Of a DNA stretch of 64,000 nucleotides, positions 8,720 through 19,041 are shown piece by piece. The DNA lies in assembly GCA_944324395.1 (NCBI GenBank), contig CALUWC010000001.1:124001-188000 (forward strand), in the 5' to 3' direction. This DNA is from Candidatus Gastranaerophilales bacterium. Lineage in GTDB: Bacteria; Cyanobacteriota; Vampirovibrionia; Gastranaerophilales; Gastranaerophilaceae. Position numbers and translations under genes: made by a program. Under the pieces are notes generated by a model, which did no database searches, was not told the DNA's origin, and worked only from the letters and a program-made list of their open reading frames with translations. Every line of letters begins with the position of its first letter. Position 1 is the stretch's first letter.

Positions 8720-8748
8720 TTACAACAAATATCCCTTTATGCTAAAAT
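8720..8748 (+). promoter_or_regulatory. Probable purA promoter
   Basis: TTACAA (8720-8725) is followed after 17 bases by TAAAAT (8743-8748), which also has a TGC just before it. The purA start codon is 36 bases further on, with an AAAGGGG ribosome site. Confidence 0.5.
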
Positions 8749-8784
8749 AATTATTGCGATAGTGGAAATAAAGGGGATATTATT

Positions 8785-10068
8785 ATGGCAAATAAAGTTG
8801 TTGTTGGTGCTCAGTGGGGCGATGAAGGCAAGGCAAAAATTACTGATTTATTAGCTCAGGATGCGGATTTAATTATCAGATATCAGGGAGGTTGCAATGC
8901 CGGTCATACAGTTGTTGCAAACGGCAAAACTTTTAAATTCCATTTAATTCCGTCAGGAATTTTATATAAAGGTAAAACTTGTTTAATAGGTAATGGTACG
9001 GTTATTTTGCCTGAATATTTTGAAAAAGAGCTGAACGGGCTTCTTGCTGAAAATATTGATGTGTCAGGTTTGAAAATCAGTCCTCTTGCGTCAATTACTA
9101 TGCCTTGGCATACCGAAGTCGACGGATATTCTGAAAATAATGCTACTAAGGGAAAAATCGGTACTACTAAAAAAGGTATCGGTCCTACTTATACTGACAA
9201 AATGAATAGAATCGGCTTAAAAGTTGAAGATTTGTATTCCCCTGAAGCTCTATCTGAAAAACTTGATATAATATTGCCATTAAAAAATAAACAGTTAAAA
9301 GAAGTTTACGGTTTGAAAACTTATACAAAAGATGATGTTCTGACGTTGTGTAAAAAATATGCCGAAATTTTCAGACCTTATGTATGTTTTGATTGGCAGG
9401 AAGTGCTGCGAGTTGCCAAAAGGGAAGGTAAGCAGATATTATTTGAAGGTGCACAGGGTGTAATGCTTGATGTAGATTTTGGTACATATCCGTTTGTAAC
9501 AAGTTCAAATCCGGTTGGAGGCGGAGCGGCTACAGGTTCAGGCTATGGTCCGACTGTAATAGATGAGGTTATCGGGGTTGCAAAAGCATATTGTACAAGA
9601 GTTGGTGAAGGACCGTTTGTTACAGAATTGACTGATGAAACAGGAAAAGAAATTCAAACTATCGGAAGCGAATTTGGCGTAACTACAGGTCGTCCTCGCC
9701 GCTGCGGCTGGTTTGATGCTGTTACTATGAAATATTCTTGTCTTGTCGGCGGTTTGACATCTATTGCTTTAACTAAAATAGATGTGTTTGATAAATTTGA
9801 TGAAATTAAAGTATGTACAGCATATAAAGATACAAGAAGCGGAGAAATTTATACATCATATCCTACAAATGTATTTATTCATAAATATCTTGAACCGGTT
9901 TATGAAACATTTAAAGGCTGGGGTACTAATATTTCAGGTATAAGAAAATATGATGAACTTCCTGAAAATTGCAGAAAGTATCTGGAAAGTCTTGAAGAAA
10001 TTCTTGAAACTCCGATATCTATTGTTTCTGTTGGACCGGATAGAGAACAAACTATTTTTAGAAGTTAA
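8785..10068 (+). CDS. purA: Adenylosuccinate synthetase
   Basis: PurA catalyses the GTP-dependent joining of IMP and aspartate, the first step from IMP to AMP. The N-terminal loop QWGDEGKAK is intact, followed by NAGHTV and HLIPSGIL. GIGPTYTDK, the GTP-binding region TTGRPRRCGWFDAV and the C-terminal LTKIDVFD are also present. Length (427 aa) is standard. It is a single gene with its own promoter and AAAGGGG site. Confidence 0.97.
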   Translation: MANKVVVGAQWGDEGKAKITDLLAQDADLIIRYQGGCNAGHTVVANGKTFKFHLIPSGILYKGKTCLIGNGTVILPEYFEKELNGLLAENIDVSGLKISPLASITMPWHTEVDGYSENNATKGKIGTTKKGIGPTYTDKMNRIGLKVEDLYSPEALSEKLDIILPLKNKQLKEVYGLKTYTKDDVLTLCKKYAEIFRPYVCFDWQEVLRVAKREGKQILFEGAQGVMLDVDFGTYPFVTSSNPVGGGAATGSGYGPTVIDEVIGVAKAYCTRVGEGPFVTELTDETGKEIQTIGSEFGVTTGRPRRCGWFDAVTMKYSCLVGGLTSIALTKIDVFDKFDEIKVCTAYKDTRSGEIYTSYPTNVFIHKYLEPVYETFKGWGTNISGIRKYDELPENCRKYLESLEEILETPISIVSVGPDREQTIFRS

Positions 10069-10134
10069 TATTTCTTAAATAAATACGCAAATTTATAAAT
10101 GATTGTGTTTTCTATAATATATAGGTAGATTTGT

Positions 10135-12972
10135 ATGAAAATAATTCCGAATTATATAGCAGAAAATACAAAAGTTTCTGCACCTGTTAATCAGGTACAG
10201 TCTTTTACTTCAAATTCAGACACTAAACAGACTGAATCTCGTAAAGGCAGAGTTACATTACCTTCGGTTACTCCCGAATATAATGTAAATGTTCCTATTG
10301 CATACAGGCATACCGAAGATATTAAACTTGCTGATGGGTTGATTGCAAAGTGTTATAAACTTGCAAACGGACAAAAAGTTGTTATTGTGCCTAAAGATGG
10401 TTCTACGGTTGTAAAAACGTATGTTAATACAGGCTCGTTTAACGAACCTGACAATTTAAGAGGTATAAGCCATTATATTGAACATAATTTATTTAACGGT
10501 TCAGAATCTTTAGGTGATAAGGTTTTCTTTGATGAAGTTAATAAAATGGGTGCTGCAACTAATGCATCTACTTCTTTTTCTGTGACGGATTATTATATAT
10601 CGTCTAACCTTTTAGATGATTCTGATTTAGAAAATACAATAAAGCTTCAGGCAGGTCAAATTCAATCACCGAAATTTTTAGCTGATAAATTAGAAAAAGA
10701 AAAGAAGATTGTTAATGCTGAAATAAATATGTATATGTCTGAAGATCAAAGTGTAGGTTTTTCACAGACAATTAAAAATTTATACAATATTAAATCTTCG
10801 TCTGCTGATTTAGTCGCAGGTACAACTGATAATATTGATGCTTTGTCTAGAGAAGATGTTGTTAATTATTTCAAGAGCAATTATTATCCTGCAAATATGA
10901 TTACCGTCATTACAGGCGAAGTAGAGCCAGAAGATACAATGAAGCTTGTTTCAAAATATTTTACAGCAATGAATGCTCCGACATCTGTTCGTAAATATGA
11001 AAAAATGATTCCTATTGATAAAACAGTAAGACAGGATATTATTTCTAAAAAATCAGAAGGTGAAGCGACTATATTTTTAGGGTTTGCCGGCCCGGAAAAT
11101 AATAATACAAAAGATAAAATTTATATGCAGGCCCTTGCATATCTTTTCGGAGGTCTGGATAATTCCAGAATTTCACAGTACGAACGTCAATATGGTACAT
11201 CTATAAATATATTTCCCGAAAGATTAAGCTCCCGTCCCGATGACAAATCTTTGATGATGATTCAGGCAGGTATCCCTGATGCTAAGACTGAACTTTTATT
11301 AAAAGATATATATTCTGTGGTTAATAATCTTTCAAATAATCTGCCGTCTGATGAAGAATTAACCGCTATTAAAAATAGAATGAAAAAAGATCATAACGAG
11401 CAATTTGAACAATCCGGCTTTTTAAATGAAATGATTGGCACCTCTTTGTTGAATGATAATATAGACGGAATTAAAGAATTTAACTCTATAGTTGATAATA
11501 TGACGGCTGAAGACATTGTAAATACAGCAAGAAAATATCTCGATTTAAATAAGACTGCATTGACTGTTGTTCACCCTAACAATGCTACAAAAGAATCAAT
11601 AGAAACCGACTATAAATTAATTTCAAGTTTATCATTTACCGGAGTAAATAAAAAGACTCCTATTGATATAAACAAAGTAGAAAAATATCGTATGCATAAT
11701 AATTTTGAAGTAGTTATGAACGATATAAATACAGAAAATGTTTATTACAGGCTCAGCTTGAAAGAAAGAAACTGGACACCTAAAAAAGCTGCTGTGGCGG
11801 ATATTTTAAGTGTTATGAGCAATATCAGCGGTACAAAGACAAAATCAGTTGAGGAATTATCAAAACAATCAGATATTCTGGCTATGGATTATTTTACCCG
11901 CATAAATGATTACGGAATAAATGCAATTGCTAACTTTACTATTGATAACACTCAAAACTCTCTGCGTTTGCTGAATGATAAAGTGAGAAATCTCGACTTA
12001 TCAAAAGAAAATTTTGAAAAAGCTGTTAATTTACTGCGTGATGAATATTTAACATCTGAGCCTTCTCCGTATGACAAGCTTGATAAAGCTTTTTATGAAG
12101 GTCTGCCTTTGGCTTTTACTCCTGATGATAAGCTGGCTAGTTTGAATGATATATCATTAGAAGATGTAAAATCTTTTTACAATGAAATTTTTGAAAAAGC
12201 TCAGGGACAAGTTGTTGTATCTGCTCCATTTTCGAAATATCCTGAATTGAAACAGATAATATTTAATTCTGTCGGTGAATATTCAAAAGTTCAACCGATG
12301 AATATTTCGCTTTCTCCAATTTATAAACCGGTTGAAAAAGTTCAGGTTTATACTGATACAAATATGAAGAATGAGGCAAAAATTATTGAAGGCTTTAAAT
12401 TTAAACATAATGGTAATATAAAAGATAAAACGAGTATTGCTTTGCTGAATGAAATTCTCGGAGGTTCAACGTCTTCCAGATTATTTAAAGATCTTAGAGA
12501 AACAAGACATCTTGCTTATTCAGTGTCCTCTAATTGTGAGTATAAAGATGATATCGGAGTAATAAATCTGTATATAGGAACAACAACAGAAAATCAAGAA
12601 ACCGGCAAGATGACGTATGATAATATCCAAAAAGCGATTACTGGTTTCAATGAAAATATTCAAAAAATTAAAACTGAAAAAGTTACTCCTGAAGAATTAG
12701 AAAATGCAAAGAAAACTTTAAAATCAAGTTTACTGTCTATGGCTGAAACTAATTCCGAGAAAACGTTTAACCTTGACTTTGCAAACAAAACACCTTACGG
12801 TATCAATTATATAAATCAACAGTTTGAAATGATAGATAAAATAACTGCTGATGATATATATAATACAGCCAGATATATTTTTAAAGAAAAACCTGTTTAT
12901 TCAATAGTTGCAACAAAAGCTTCACTTGATGCTAATAAAGATTTTCTTGCCGATTTAGAAAAAGCTAATTAG
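10135..12972 (+). CDS. M16 family zinc metallopeptidase, double-length
   Basis: A 945-residue M16 (pitrilysin/insulinase) peptidase with two halves. The inverted zinc motif H-x-x-E-H is intact at residues 113-117 (ISHYIEHNLF), with a downstream ligand Glu at about residue 196 (VNAEINMY). The second half ends with the structural repeat GGSTSSRLFKDLRETRHLAYSV. An approximately 55-residue polar lead precedes the first domain, and no secretion signal is visible. A TATAAT box (10113-10118) lies only 16 bases before the ATG, giving a very short leader. It ends overlapping murG on the other strand by eight bases. Substrate unknown. Confidence 0.88.
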   Translation: MKIIPNYIAENTKVSAPVNQVQSFTSNSDTKQTESRKGRVTLPSVTPEYNVNVPIAYRHTEDIKLADGLIAKCYKLANGQKVVIVPKDGSTVVKTYVNTGSFNEPDNLRGISHYIEHNLFNGSESLGDKVFFDEVNKMGAATNASTSFSVTDYYISSNLLDDSDLENTIKLQAGQIQSPKFLADKLEKEKKIVNAEINMYMSEDQSVGFSQTIKNLYNIKSSSADLVAGTTDNIDALSREDVVNYFKSNYYPANMITVITGEVEPEDTMKLVSKYFTAMNAPTSVRKYEKMIPIDKTVRQDIISKKSEGEATIFLGFAGPENNNTKDKIYMQALAYLFGGLDNSRISQYERQYGTSINIFPERLSSRPDDKSLMMIQAGIPDAKTELLLKDIYSVVNNLSNNLPSDEELTAIKNRMKKDHNEQFEQSGFLNEMIGTSLLNDNIDGIKEFNSIVDNMTAEDIVNTARKYLDLNKTALTVVHPNNATKESIETDYKLISSLSFTGVNKKTPIDINKVEKYRMHNNFEVVMNDINTENVYYRLSLKERNWTPKKAAVADILSVMSNISGTKTKSVEELSKQSDILAMDYFTRINDYGINAIANFTIDNTQNSLRLLNDKVRNLDLSKENFEKAVNLLRDEYLTSEPSPYDKLDKAFYEGLPLAFTPDDKLASLNDISLEDVKSFYNEIFEKAQGQVVVSAPFSKYPELKQIIFNSVGEYSKVQPMNISLSPIYKPVEKVQVYTDTNMKNEAKIIEGFKFKHNGNIKDKTSIALLNEILGGSTSSRLFKDLRETRHLAYSVSSNCEYKDDIGVINLYIGTTTENQETGKMTYDNIQKAITGFNENIQKIKTEKVTPEELENAKKTLKSSLLSMAETNSEKTFNLDFANKTPYGINYINQQFEMIDKITADDIYNTARYIFKEKPVYSIVATKASLDANKDFLADLEKAN

Positions 12973-14080
12973 AACAGCAGTTTTCAATTTGTTTAATTAT
13001 CTGTTCTGTTCCATCATATTTAGCAAGCTTTTGTGTTGATTTTTGAATTTCTTCAAGCATTTCAGGATTTTTAATAAGTGAAGTCAGTAATTCTAAAAGG
13101 GTTTGTTCATTAGTATCGCTGTTTTCAAGGTATAATCCGGCACCATTTTCAACCATGCATTTCGCATTTTTTCTTTGATGATCGGCTGCAGCATAAGGAT
13201 AAGGGATAAATATCGGTGCTGTACCGCTTGCACAAAGTTCTGATATACTAAGCGAGCCTGCTCTTGAAACTGCTATATCACATGCTTTTAATACCGTTAC
13301 CATATCGTCAAAATACGGTTTTATTATAATATTTTTATCTTCGTTGTATTCAGGATAAATTTCTTTAAGCTGATTTATGACACTCTCAAAATTTTTCTTG
13401 CCGGTCTGAAAAATTATCTGGATATTATAAACATGTGAAAGCGTTTTTAATATCTTTACCGATGCATCGTTTATTGTTTTGGCACCCTGAGATCCTCCCA
13501 TTATACATATTGTAAGTTTATCTTCCAGAGATAAATCTTTTCTTGCCTGTTGTTTTGTTAATGTTTTAAATTTATCTCTTATCGGGTTTCCGTTGATATA
13601 GCAGTTTTTATTATGCAGTTTATATTTTGCGTCTTCAAAAGCTAGAGATATACTTTTAGCATAAGGGGAGAGTTTTCTTGTCACAAGTCCCGGATTTGCA
13701 TCACAATCGTGCATTACAAATGGAACCTTCATTGTTATAGCTGCCATAAGGACAGGAGCTGATACGTACCCGCCGGTGCCAAAAATTGCATCAGGTTTAT
13801 ATTTTTTGATATATTTGCAGCATTCAAACCAGGCATGCAGCATTCTAAAAGCCCATATAATAAATTGAAAACTAATTTTTCTAGGCATTCCGGAAGATAT
13901 AACAGGTAAAAATTCGTAATCTTTTTGTGAAACTATTTCTGCTTCCAAATTATTTGGATTTCCAACATAATAAATTTTCTGAGTTGTATCCATTGTTAAA
14001 AGCTTATCTGCCACTGCTATTGCCGGATAAATATGTCCGCCGGTTCCTCCTCCGGTTATAAAATAAGTTTTTTTATTCAT
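12965..14080 (-). CDS. murG: UDP-GlcNAc transferase of lipid II synthesis, MurG
   Basis: MurG adds GlcNAc to lipid I at the cytosolic face of the membrane, producing lipid II. The N-terminal glycine loop ITGGGTGGHIYPAIAVAD, the segment GTGGYVSAPVLMAA, the GGSQGAKTIND nucleotide loop and the SRAGSLSISEL donor-binding helix are all present. Length (371 aa) is usual. It is last in the murF-mraY-murD-ftsW-murG run, overlapping ftsW by eight bases. murC and murB, which often follow, are not here. Confidence 0.96.
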   Translation of the reverse strand: MNKKTYFITGGGTGGHIYPAIAVADKLLTMDTTQKIYYVGNPNNLEAEIVSQKDYEFLPVISSGMPRKISFQFIIWAFRMLHAWFECCKYIKKYKPDAIFGTGGYVSAPVLMAAITMKVPFVMHDCDANPGLVTRKLSPYAKSISLAFEDAKYKLHNKNCYINGNPIRDKFKTLTKQQARKDLSLEDKLTICIMGGSQGAKTINDASVKILKTLSHVYNIQIIFQTGKKNFESVINQLKEIYPEYNEDKNIIIKPYFDDMVTVLKACDIAVSRAGSLSISELCASGTAPIFIPYPYAAADHQRKNAKCMVENGAGLYLENSDTNEQTLLELLTSLIKNPEMLEEIQKSTQKLAKYDGTEQIIKQIENCCSN

Positions 14081-15275
14081 TTACTTCGGTCCTTATTCTT
14101 TTAATTCTCTGTTTTGATATATTTAATAAAATTCCTATCATTGCCAGTGATACGATGATTGAAGTACCTCCGTAACTGATAAACGGAAGAGTTACACCCG
14201 TTACAGGCAGAAGAGAACTTGCCACAGACATATTTAAAAATGCTTGAAATCCAAATATAAAAGTAATTCCTATCGCCAGAAGTTTTCCGTACATGTCAGG
14301 GCATCTTTTTGAAATTCTAAGTCCTCTGTGTACAAGAGCTACAAATAATCCTGCAATAAACAGGCAGCCGAAAAATCCGAATTCTTCTGCTATAATTGCA
14401 AATATAAAGTCTGTGTGACATTCAGGTAAATAAGCTAATTTTTGAATGGAGCCGCCGTATCCTGTTCCTGTTAATCCGCCGGAAGCAAAAGCAATCAAGG
14501 ATTGAATAATGTTGTAACCTTTCCCTAAAGCATCACTCTGTGGATTTAACCATGTATTGATTCTGTCCATCTGATAACCATGCAGAAGTTTCGGAGCCAT
14601 CAAAAGACCTGCAAAACCCATACCGCCGCCCAAAATGCCTAAAACAATCCAAGGTCCATGTGCTGCTATGTATAAACTTAAAGTTGTCAGGGTTAAGATA
14701 ATTGTCATACTCAGGTTTGGCTGTTTGAATATTAACAGTAATATTACAAGCATTGGAATATAAACTTCTGTCCAGTTTTTTATATTAAATAAATCAACTT
14801 TGTTTTTGAAATTTGAAGCCAGCAGCATACAAAATAAAGGCTTAGCTAATTCCGATGGCTGCAATTGAATAAATCCAAGATTTATCCATCTTTTTGCACC
14901 GTTTATAGAAACGCCTAATGGTGTAAATTGCAAAACTAATAATAAAATTATTACAAGCCACATAAAAGGAGTATTATATTTTTCAAGTTTTTTATAGTCA
15001 AAATGAGCCAAAAATCCCATTGCAAAAAATCCGGCAGCTGCATAAATTATTTGTTTTATAAGAAAGGTTGCAAGATTTACTCCTTCACTCATACATTTTG
15101 GTGCTGTGGCAGAAAATATTGCCAAAAATCCTATCACAACCAAGAATATAACTATTACAAGCAAAGACTTATCAGGCGGAGAAAGTATAATATCAGAATC
15201 TTTCTTTCGTCTCCGTCTTCTTTCTTTACGTTCTCTTTCCTGTCTTTGCGGTGATTTATATTCTCGATAAGACAT
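14073..15275 (-). CDS. ftsW: Septal peptidoglycan polymerase FtsW (SEDS family)
   Basis: A SEDS-family polytopic membrane protein that polymerises lipid II at the septum. Marks are GAKRWINLGFIQLQPSELAKP, the loop GLTGTGYGGSIQKLAYLPECHTDFIFA and ISYGGTSIIVSLAMIGILLNI. I take ATG 15275 rather than 15332, giving about 400 aa and a 20-base overlap with murD instead of 77. The cytosolic N-terminus is unusually basic (RQERERKERRRRRKKDSD). Its place between murD and murG marks it as FtsW rather than RodA. Confidence 0.93.
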   Translation of the reverse strand: MSYREYKSPQRQERERKERRRRRKKDSDIILSPPDKSLLVIVIFLVVIGFLAIFSATAPKCMSEGVNLATFLIKQIIYAAAGFFAMGFLAHFDYKKLEKYNTPFMWLVIILLLVLQFTPLGVSINGAKRWINLGFIQLQPSELAKPLFCMLLASNFKNKVDLFNIKNWTEVYIPMLVILLLIFKQPNLSMTIILTLTTLSLYIAAHGPWIVLGILGGGMGFAGLLMAPKLLHGYQMDRINTWLNPQSDALGKGYNIIQSLIAFASGGLTGTGYGGSIQKLAYLPECHTDFIFAIIAEEFGFFGCLFIAGLFVALVHRGLRISKRCPDMYGKLLAIGITFIFGFQAFLNMSVASSLLPVTGVTLPFISYGGTSIIVSLAMIGILLNISKQRIKRIRTEVNE

Positions 15276-16599
15276 ATTTTTTGAATACTTCTCCTCTATT
15301 TTCGTAGCTTTTGAACATATCAAAACTTGCACATGCCGGTGACAGTAAAACTACATCAGGGTGTAATTCTATCCCTTTATCAATGGCTTCTTCCATTGAT
15401 TTTTCTCTAAGAATATTAGTAAACCCGTTTTGTTTTAGATTTTCTTCAAATCTATCGGCAGCTTCACCAATTAGTATAACAGTTTTAATATGTTTTTTTA
15501 CGGAGTTGCAAAACTCTTTTAAATCTGTATTTTTATCTCGCCCGCCGGCAATGAGTACAACATCAGTATTGTTAAATGAATTTATTGCAACGATTGCCGC
15601 TTCAGGGTTTGTAGCTTTTGAATCATTGTAAAATGTTATTCCGTTTTTCTGTGCAATTTTTTCCAGTCTGTGTTCAGGAGCTTTAAACTCCATAATTGCT
15701 TGTTTAATTGTGTTATTATCAATCCCTGTTAATTTTGCACAAATTATTGCACACATTATGTTCTGGTAATTGTGTTCTCCGATTAGCGGGCATTCACTTA
15801 GTTTTATAACAGGTTCTTCAATGTTATTTCTTTTAAAAATTATTTCATTATTTTTTTCATAGCAGCAATTTGCACCGATATTTCCGGCAAACATAAATAT
15901 CTCTCCGTCTGCTTCTTTTGCAAATTCCAGAAGTTTAGGATCTTTAGCATTCAAAATACTGTATTTTGGAGCTTGAGGCTGTCTAAATACTTTTGCTTTT
16001 GCTTTAAAATAGTTTTCCAATCCCTGATGCCAGTCTATATGGTCTGGAGTAAAATTTGTCCATACTGAGATGAATGGTTTTAATTCTTTGGTCATTTCTA
16101 ACTGAAAAGAACTTGCCTCACATACAAAATAATCTAAATCTTCATCTGCCATATCACAGGGCGGAAATCCTATATTCCCGCAGGCTTTGGTTTTTAATTT
16201 TTTGCTTAGAATATGTTCAGTCAGAGCTGTGGTTGTAGTTTTTCCATTAGTTCCGGTTATTATAATAAACGGAGTGTTTGATTCCCGATAAGCAAGCTCC
16301 AGTTCTGATATTACGGGGATATTTTTTGCCCTGAGAGTTTTAATAATATCACTGTGCGGAGGAATTCCCGGACTGGTAACAGCTAGCTCTGCCATATTTA
16401 TGAAGTTTTCGCTGTGCCCGGAATATTCTGTGTGAATTCCGAGGTCATTTAAATCTTTTATTTGCGGCAGCTTATCTTCTGTAATATCTTTTCCTTCACT
16501 TAAATAAACTTCAGCCCCATGCCTTTTTGCAAGCTTTGCAGCTGAAATTCCGCTTTTGGAAAGCCCAAGAACAAGAACTTTTTTACCTGTTACTATCAT
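15256..16599 (-). CDS. murD: UDP-MurNAc-L-alanine:D-glutamate ligase, MurD
   Basis: MurD adds D-glutamate to UDP-MurNAc-L-Ala. The protein begins with a Rossmann-like segment (KKVLVLGLSKSGISAAKLA), then the ATP loop ITGTNGKTTTTALTEH at about residue 115. WTNFTPDHIDWHQGLENYFKAK and the ligase motif NDSKATNPEAAIVAINSF follow. Length (447 aa) is normal. Its start abuts the mraY stop, sharing one base. Confidence 0.96.
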   Translation of the reverse strand: MIVTGKKVLVLGLSKSGISAAKLAKRHGAEVYLSEGKDITEDKLPQIKDLNDLGIHTEYSGHSENFINMAELAVTSPGIPPHSDIIKTLRAKNIPVISELELAYRESNTPFIIITGTNGKTTTTALTEHILSKKLKTKACGNIGFPPCDMADEDLDYFVCEASSFQLEMTKELKPFISVWTNFTPDHIDWHQGLENYFKAKAKVFRQPQAPKYSILNAKDPKLLEFAKEADGEIFMFAGNIGANCCYEKNNEIIFKRNNIEEPVIKLSECPLIGEHNYQNIMCAIICAKLTGIDNNTIKQAIMEFKAPEHRLEKIAQKNGITFYNDSKATNPEAAIVAINSFNNTDVVLIAGGRDKNTDLKEFCNSVKKHIKTVILIGEAADRFEENLKQNGFTNILREKSMEEAIDKGIELHPDVVLLSPACASFDMFKSYENRGEVFKKYVLSRI

Positions 16600-17579
16600 T
16601 ATAAAATCCCCCTGCTGAACAATTCAAACAGAACAATTGCAATTGTTGACAATATTAATGAAACTATTGAAAATACTATAACAATTTTTTTCTCATTCCA
16701 TCCTAAAAGCTCAAAATGGTGATGAATTGGTGCCATTTTGAAAACTCTTTTCCCTGTAGTTTTAAAACTTGTAACTTGTATAATTACCGAAAGTGTTTCC
16801 ATAACAAAAACACCTCCTATAAATATCAGTAAGAATTCAAATTTCCCAAGTACAGCAATAGTTCCGAGTAATCCTCCAATTGCCAGAGAGCCTGTATCTC
16901 CCATGAAAACTTCTGCTTTCGGTTTATTAAATTTTAAAAATCCTAATAATGCCCCTGCTACTGCGGCTGATATAATTGCTAATTCAATTTCTCCCATTGA
17001 AAGAGAAATTAATGCACAGGCAATGAATGCCGGAACTCCGCATCCGGCGGCAAGTCCGTCTAATCCGTCAGTCAGGTTATAAGCATTTGAGGCTCCTGTT
17101 ATGATAAATACTGCAAAAAATGGATACAACCATTTCATATCAATAACAAAATTTCCTATAGAAAATTCGCATGCACTTGGATTTGTTGTTATTAAAAATA
17201 GTGTTGGCAGAAGAGCAATGGCTATTTGTCTGAATAATTTTCCTCTTGCGGTTAAGCCGTCGTTGCCCTTACCTTTGATTTTTATATAGTCATCCTGAAA
17301 ACCTGCAAATGTATAAAAAGCGAGGGTTATTATTGTTATAAGGGCTATTGTAGTTAGTTTTTGAGCCAATAGTAATGCTGTTATTGAAGCTAATATTACT
17401 GCTACAATTATAAAAACTCCGCCTGTAGTTGGTGTACCTTGTTTTTTTGCATGATTTTCAGGGGCAACATCTTTGATATATTGACCAATCATTTTTTTCT
17501 TGAGCATATCAATATACGGTACGCCAAATAGCATACACAAAATCATTCCAAGCAAGAATGCTATTGTTACCATTATCAT
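16599..17579 (-). CDS. mraY: Phospho-MurNAc-pentapeptide transferase, MraY
   Basis: MraY makes lipid I from UDP-MurNAc-pentapeptide and undecaprenyl phosphate. The ten-span membrane pattern is visible, with KKQGTPTTGGVFI, the DDYIKIKGKGNDGLTARGKL loop, NLTDGLDGLAAG, MGDTGSLAIGG and the C-terminal MAPIHHHFELLGWNE. All conserved aspartates and histidines I expect are there. It overlaps murF by four bases (ATGA). Confidence 0.97.
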   Translation of the reverse strand: MIMVTIAFLLGMILCMLFGVPYIDMLKKKMIGQYIKDVAPENHAKKQGTPTTGGVFIIVAVILASITALLLAQKLTTIALITIITLAFYTFAGFQDDYIKIKGKGNDGLTARGKLFRQIAIALLPTLFLITTNPSACEFSIGNFVIDMKWLYPFFAVFIITGASNAYNLTDGLDGLAAGCGVPAFIACALISLSMGEIELAIISAAVAGALLGFLKFNKPKAEVFMGDTGSLAIGGLLGTIAVLGKFEFLLIFIGGVFVMETLSVIIQVTSFKTTGKRVFKMAPIHHHFELLGWNEKKIVIVFSIVSLILSTIAIVLFELFSRGIL

Positions 17580-18913
17580 AATTTACATATCCCTCTTTTT
17601 ACATTTTCTAATATTTCTTCAAATTTCATAGATCTTGATGCTTTTAAAAATATTGTATAATTGTTATTTAAATTATCAAGAATGTAACAAGAAGCTTCAT
17701 TATTTGTATTAAAGTAATGAACTTCTATTCCTTGTTTTTCAAGTTCTTTTCCTATTTCTTCAGCTAAATTTCCAACTGCAATGTACTTAACTTTTTTGTT
17801 AAATTTTGCAAGATATTCCCCTACCTGTTTGTGATATAGAATTTCATCTTCTCCCAATTCACCCATATTTCCGAGAATAACAACGGGGTTTTTATATAGT
17901 TCAATGAATGTTTTAACGGAGGCTTTCATTGACTCAGGATTTGCATTGTAACTGTCATTAATAAATTTAAATCCGTTAATTTCTTCAACTTCCCATCTCT
18001 TTTCTATAGGATGGTATTCCTTCAAACCTTTTTTTATTTGTTCGTATGTTAGATTGAGCTTTTTCCCAAGTTCAATAGCCGCAAGAGAATTTTCAATATT
18101 ATAATCGCCTTCCACATTCAATTCATATATTTCATCTTTATATTTGAATTTTGAGTACGAAGGAGCTTTTTCAATAACTTCAACATCATTTAATGAATAG
18201 TAAATTTTTTCTCCCTCAAATTTGTTATGTTTTTTTATAATTTCCTGATTAAGAGCAATAAATGTTCCGTTCTTTTTTAGGCCTGATGTTATCTCGCATT
18301 TCGCTTTTGCAATATTATCAAGACTGCCCAATCTGCCGATATGAGCTGTTCCTGAGTTTGTAATTATTGCATAGTCAGGGTTTAAATGAGTCGAAATGAG
18401 TTCAATTTCTCCCAAACCTCTCATCCCCATTTCGACAATAAGAGCCTGAGTATTATCATCCATTCCAAGTACTGTCTGGCAAAATCCTATTTCATTGTTG
18501 TGATTTGAATAAGTCTTTTGAGTTTTATATTTTTGACTTAAGACGGAATAAACAATTTCTTTAGTGGTTGTTTTCCCGGAGCTGCCTGTTATGGCAACTG
18601 TTATAGGATTTACTTTATGTCTATAGTATTTGGCAATATTTAAATATGCCTCAAGGGTATCCGGTACTTTGAAGACTATTTGCGCACCGTTTATAATATT
18701 ATCATTTTGGGTAAAATAACCGGCAGCACCATTTTCCAATGCTTTATCAATAAAATTTTCTCCGTCAAAAGATGTTCCTTTTAAGGGTAAATAAATATCT
18801 CCCGGTTTTATTGTTCTGGTGTCTGTTGATATTTGTAAATTTGTATTATTTTCAACTTCATTTATTAATAAAATAGCGTTTGTCGCTTTTTGTAATTCTT
18901 CCCACTTAAACAT
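17576..18913 (-). CDS. murF: UDP-MurNAc-tripeptide:D-Ala-D-Ala ligase, MurF
   Basis: MurF attaches D-Ala-D-Ala to complete the pentapeptide precursor. The N-terminal domain has STDTRTIKPGDIYLPLKGTSFDG; the ATP loop is ITGSSGKTTTKEIVY; then SNHNNEIG, VEMGMRGLGEIE and the C-terminal INDSYNANPESMKAS. I chose the MFKWEEL start at 18913 over the longer frame from 18952, whose extra 13 residues look unlike the family. A CATAAT box ends six bases before this ATG, so the mRNA may be leaderless. It is first in the wall cluster. Confidence 0.94.
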   Translation of the reverse strand: MFKWEELQKATNAILLINEVENNTNLQISTDTRTIKPGDIYLPLKGTSFDGENFIDKALENGAAGYFTQNDNIINGAQIVFKVPDTLEAYLNIAKYYRHKVNPITVAITGSSGKTTTKEIVYSVLSQKYKTQKTYSNHNNEIGFCQTVLGMDDNTQALIVEMGMRGLGEIELISTHLNPDYAIITNSGTAHIGRLGSLDNIAKAKCEITSGLKKNGTFIALNQEIIKKHNKFEGEKIYYSLNDVEVIEKAPSYSKFKYKDEIYELNVEGDYNIENSLAAIELGKKLNLTYEQIKKGLKEYHPIEKRWEVEEINGFKFINDSYNANPESMKASVKTFIELYKNPVVILGNMGELGEDEILYHKQVGEYLAKFNKKVKYIAVGNLAEEIGKELEKQGIEVHYFNTNNEASCYILDNLNNNYTIFLKASRSMKFEEILENVKRGICKL

Positions 18914-18977
18914 CATATAATTATGATACTTCAAACAATTATATCGGAACATTAAAGTTAATAAATATTAAAACTAC

Positions 18978-19006
18978 TTGACATAACTTTTCCTCTGGTA
19001 GATAAT
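18978..19006 (+). promoter_or_regulatory. Strong rplU promoter
   Basis: A consensus TTGACA (18978-18983), 17-base spacer and GATAAT (19001-19006) precede rplU by 77 bases. This is among the best sigma-70 type promoters in the window, as expected for ribosomal protein genes. Confidence 0.8.
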
Positions 19007-19041
19007 GCTAATACGTGAGTACTCGGGTCAATCGTTTATAA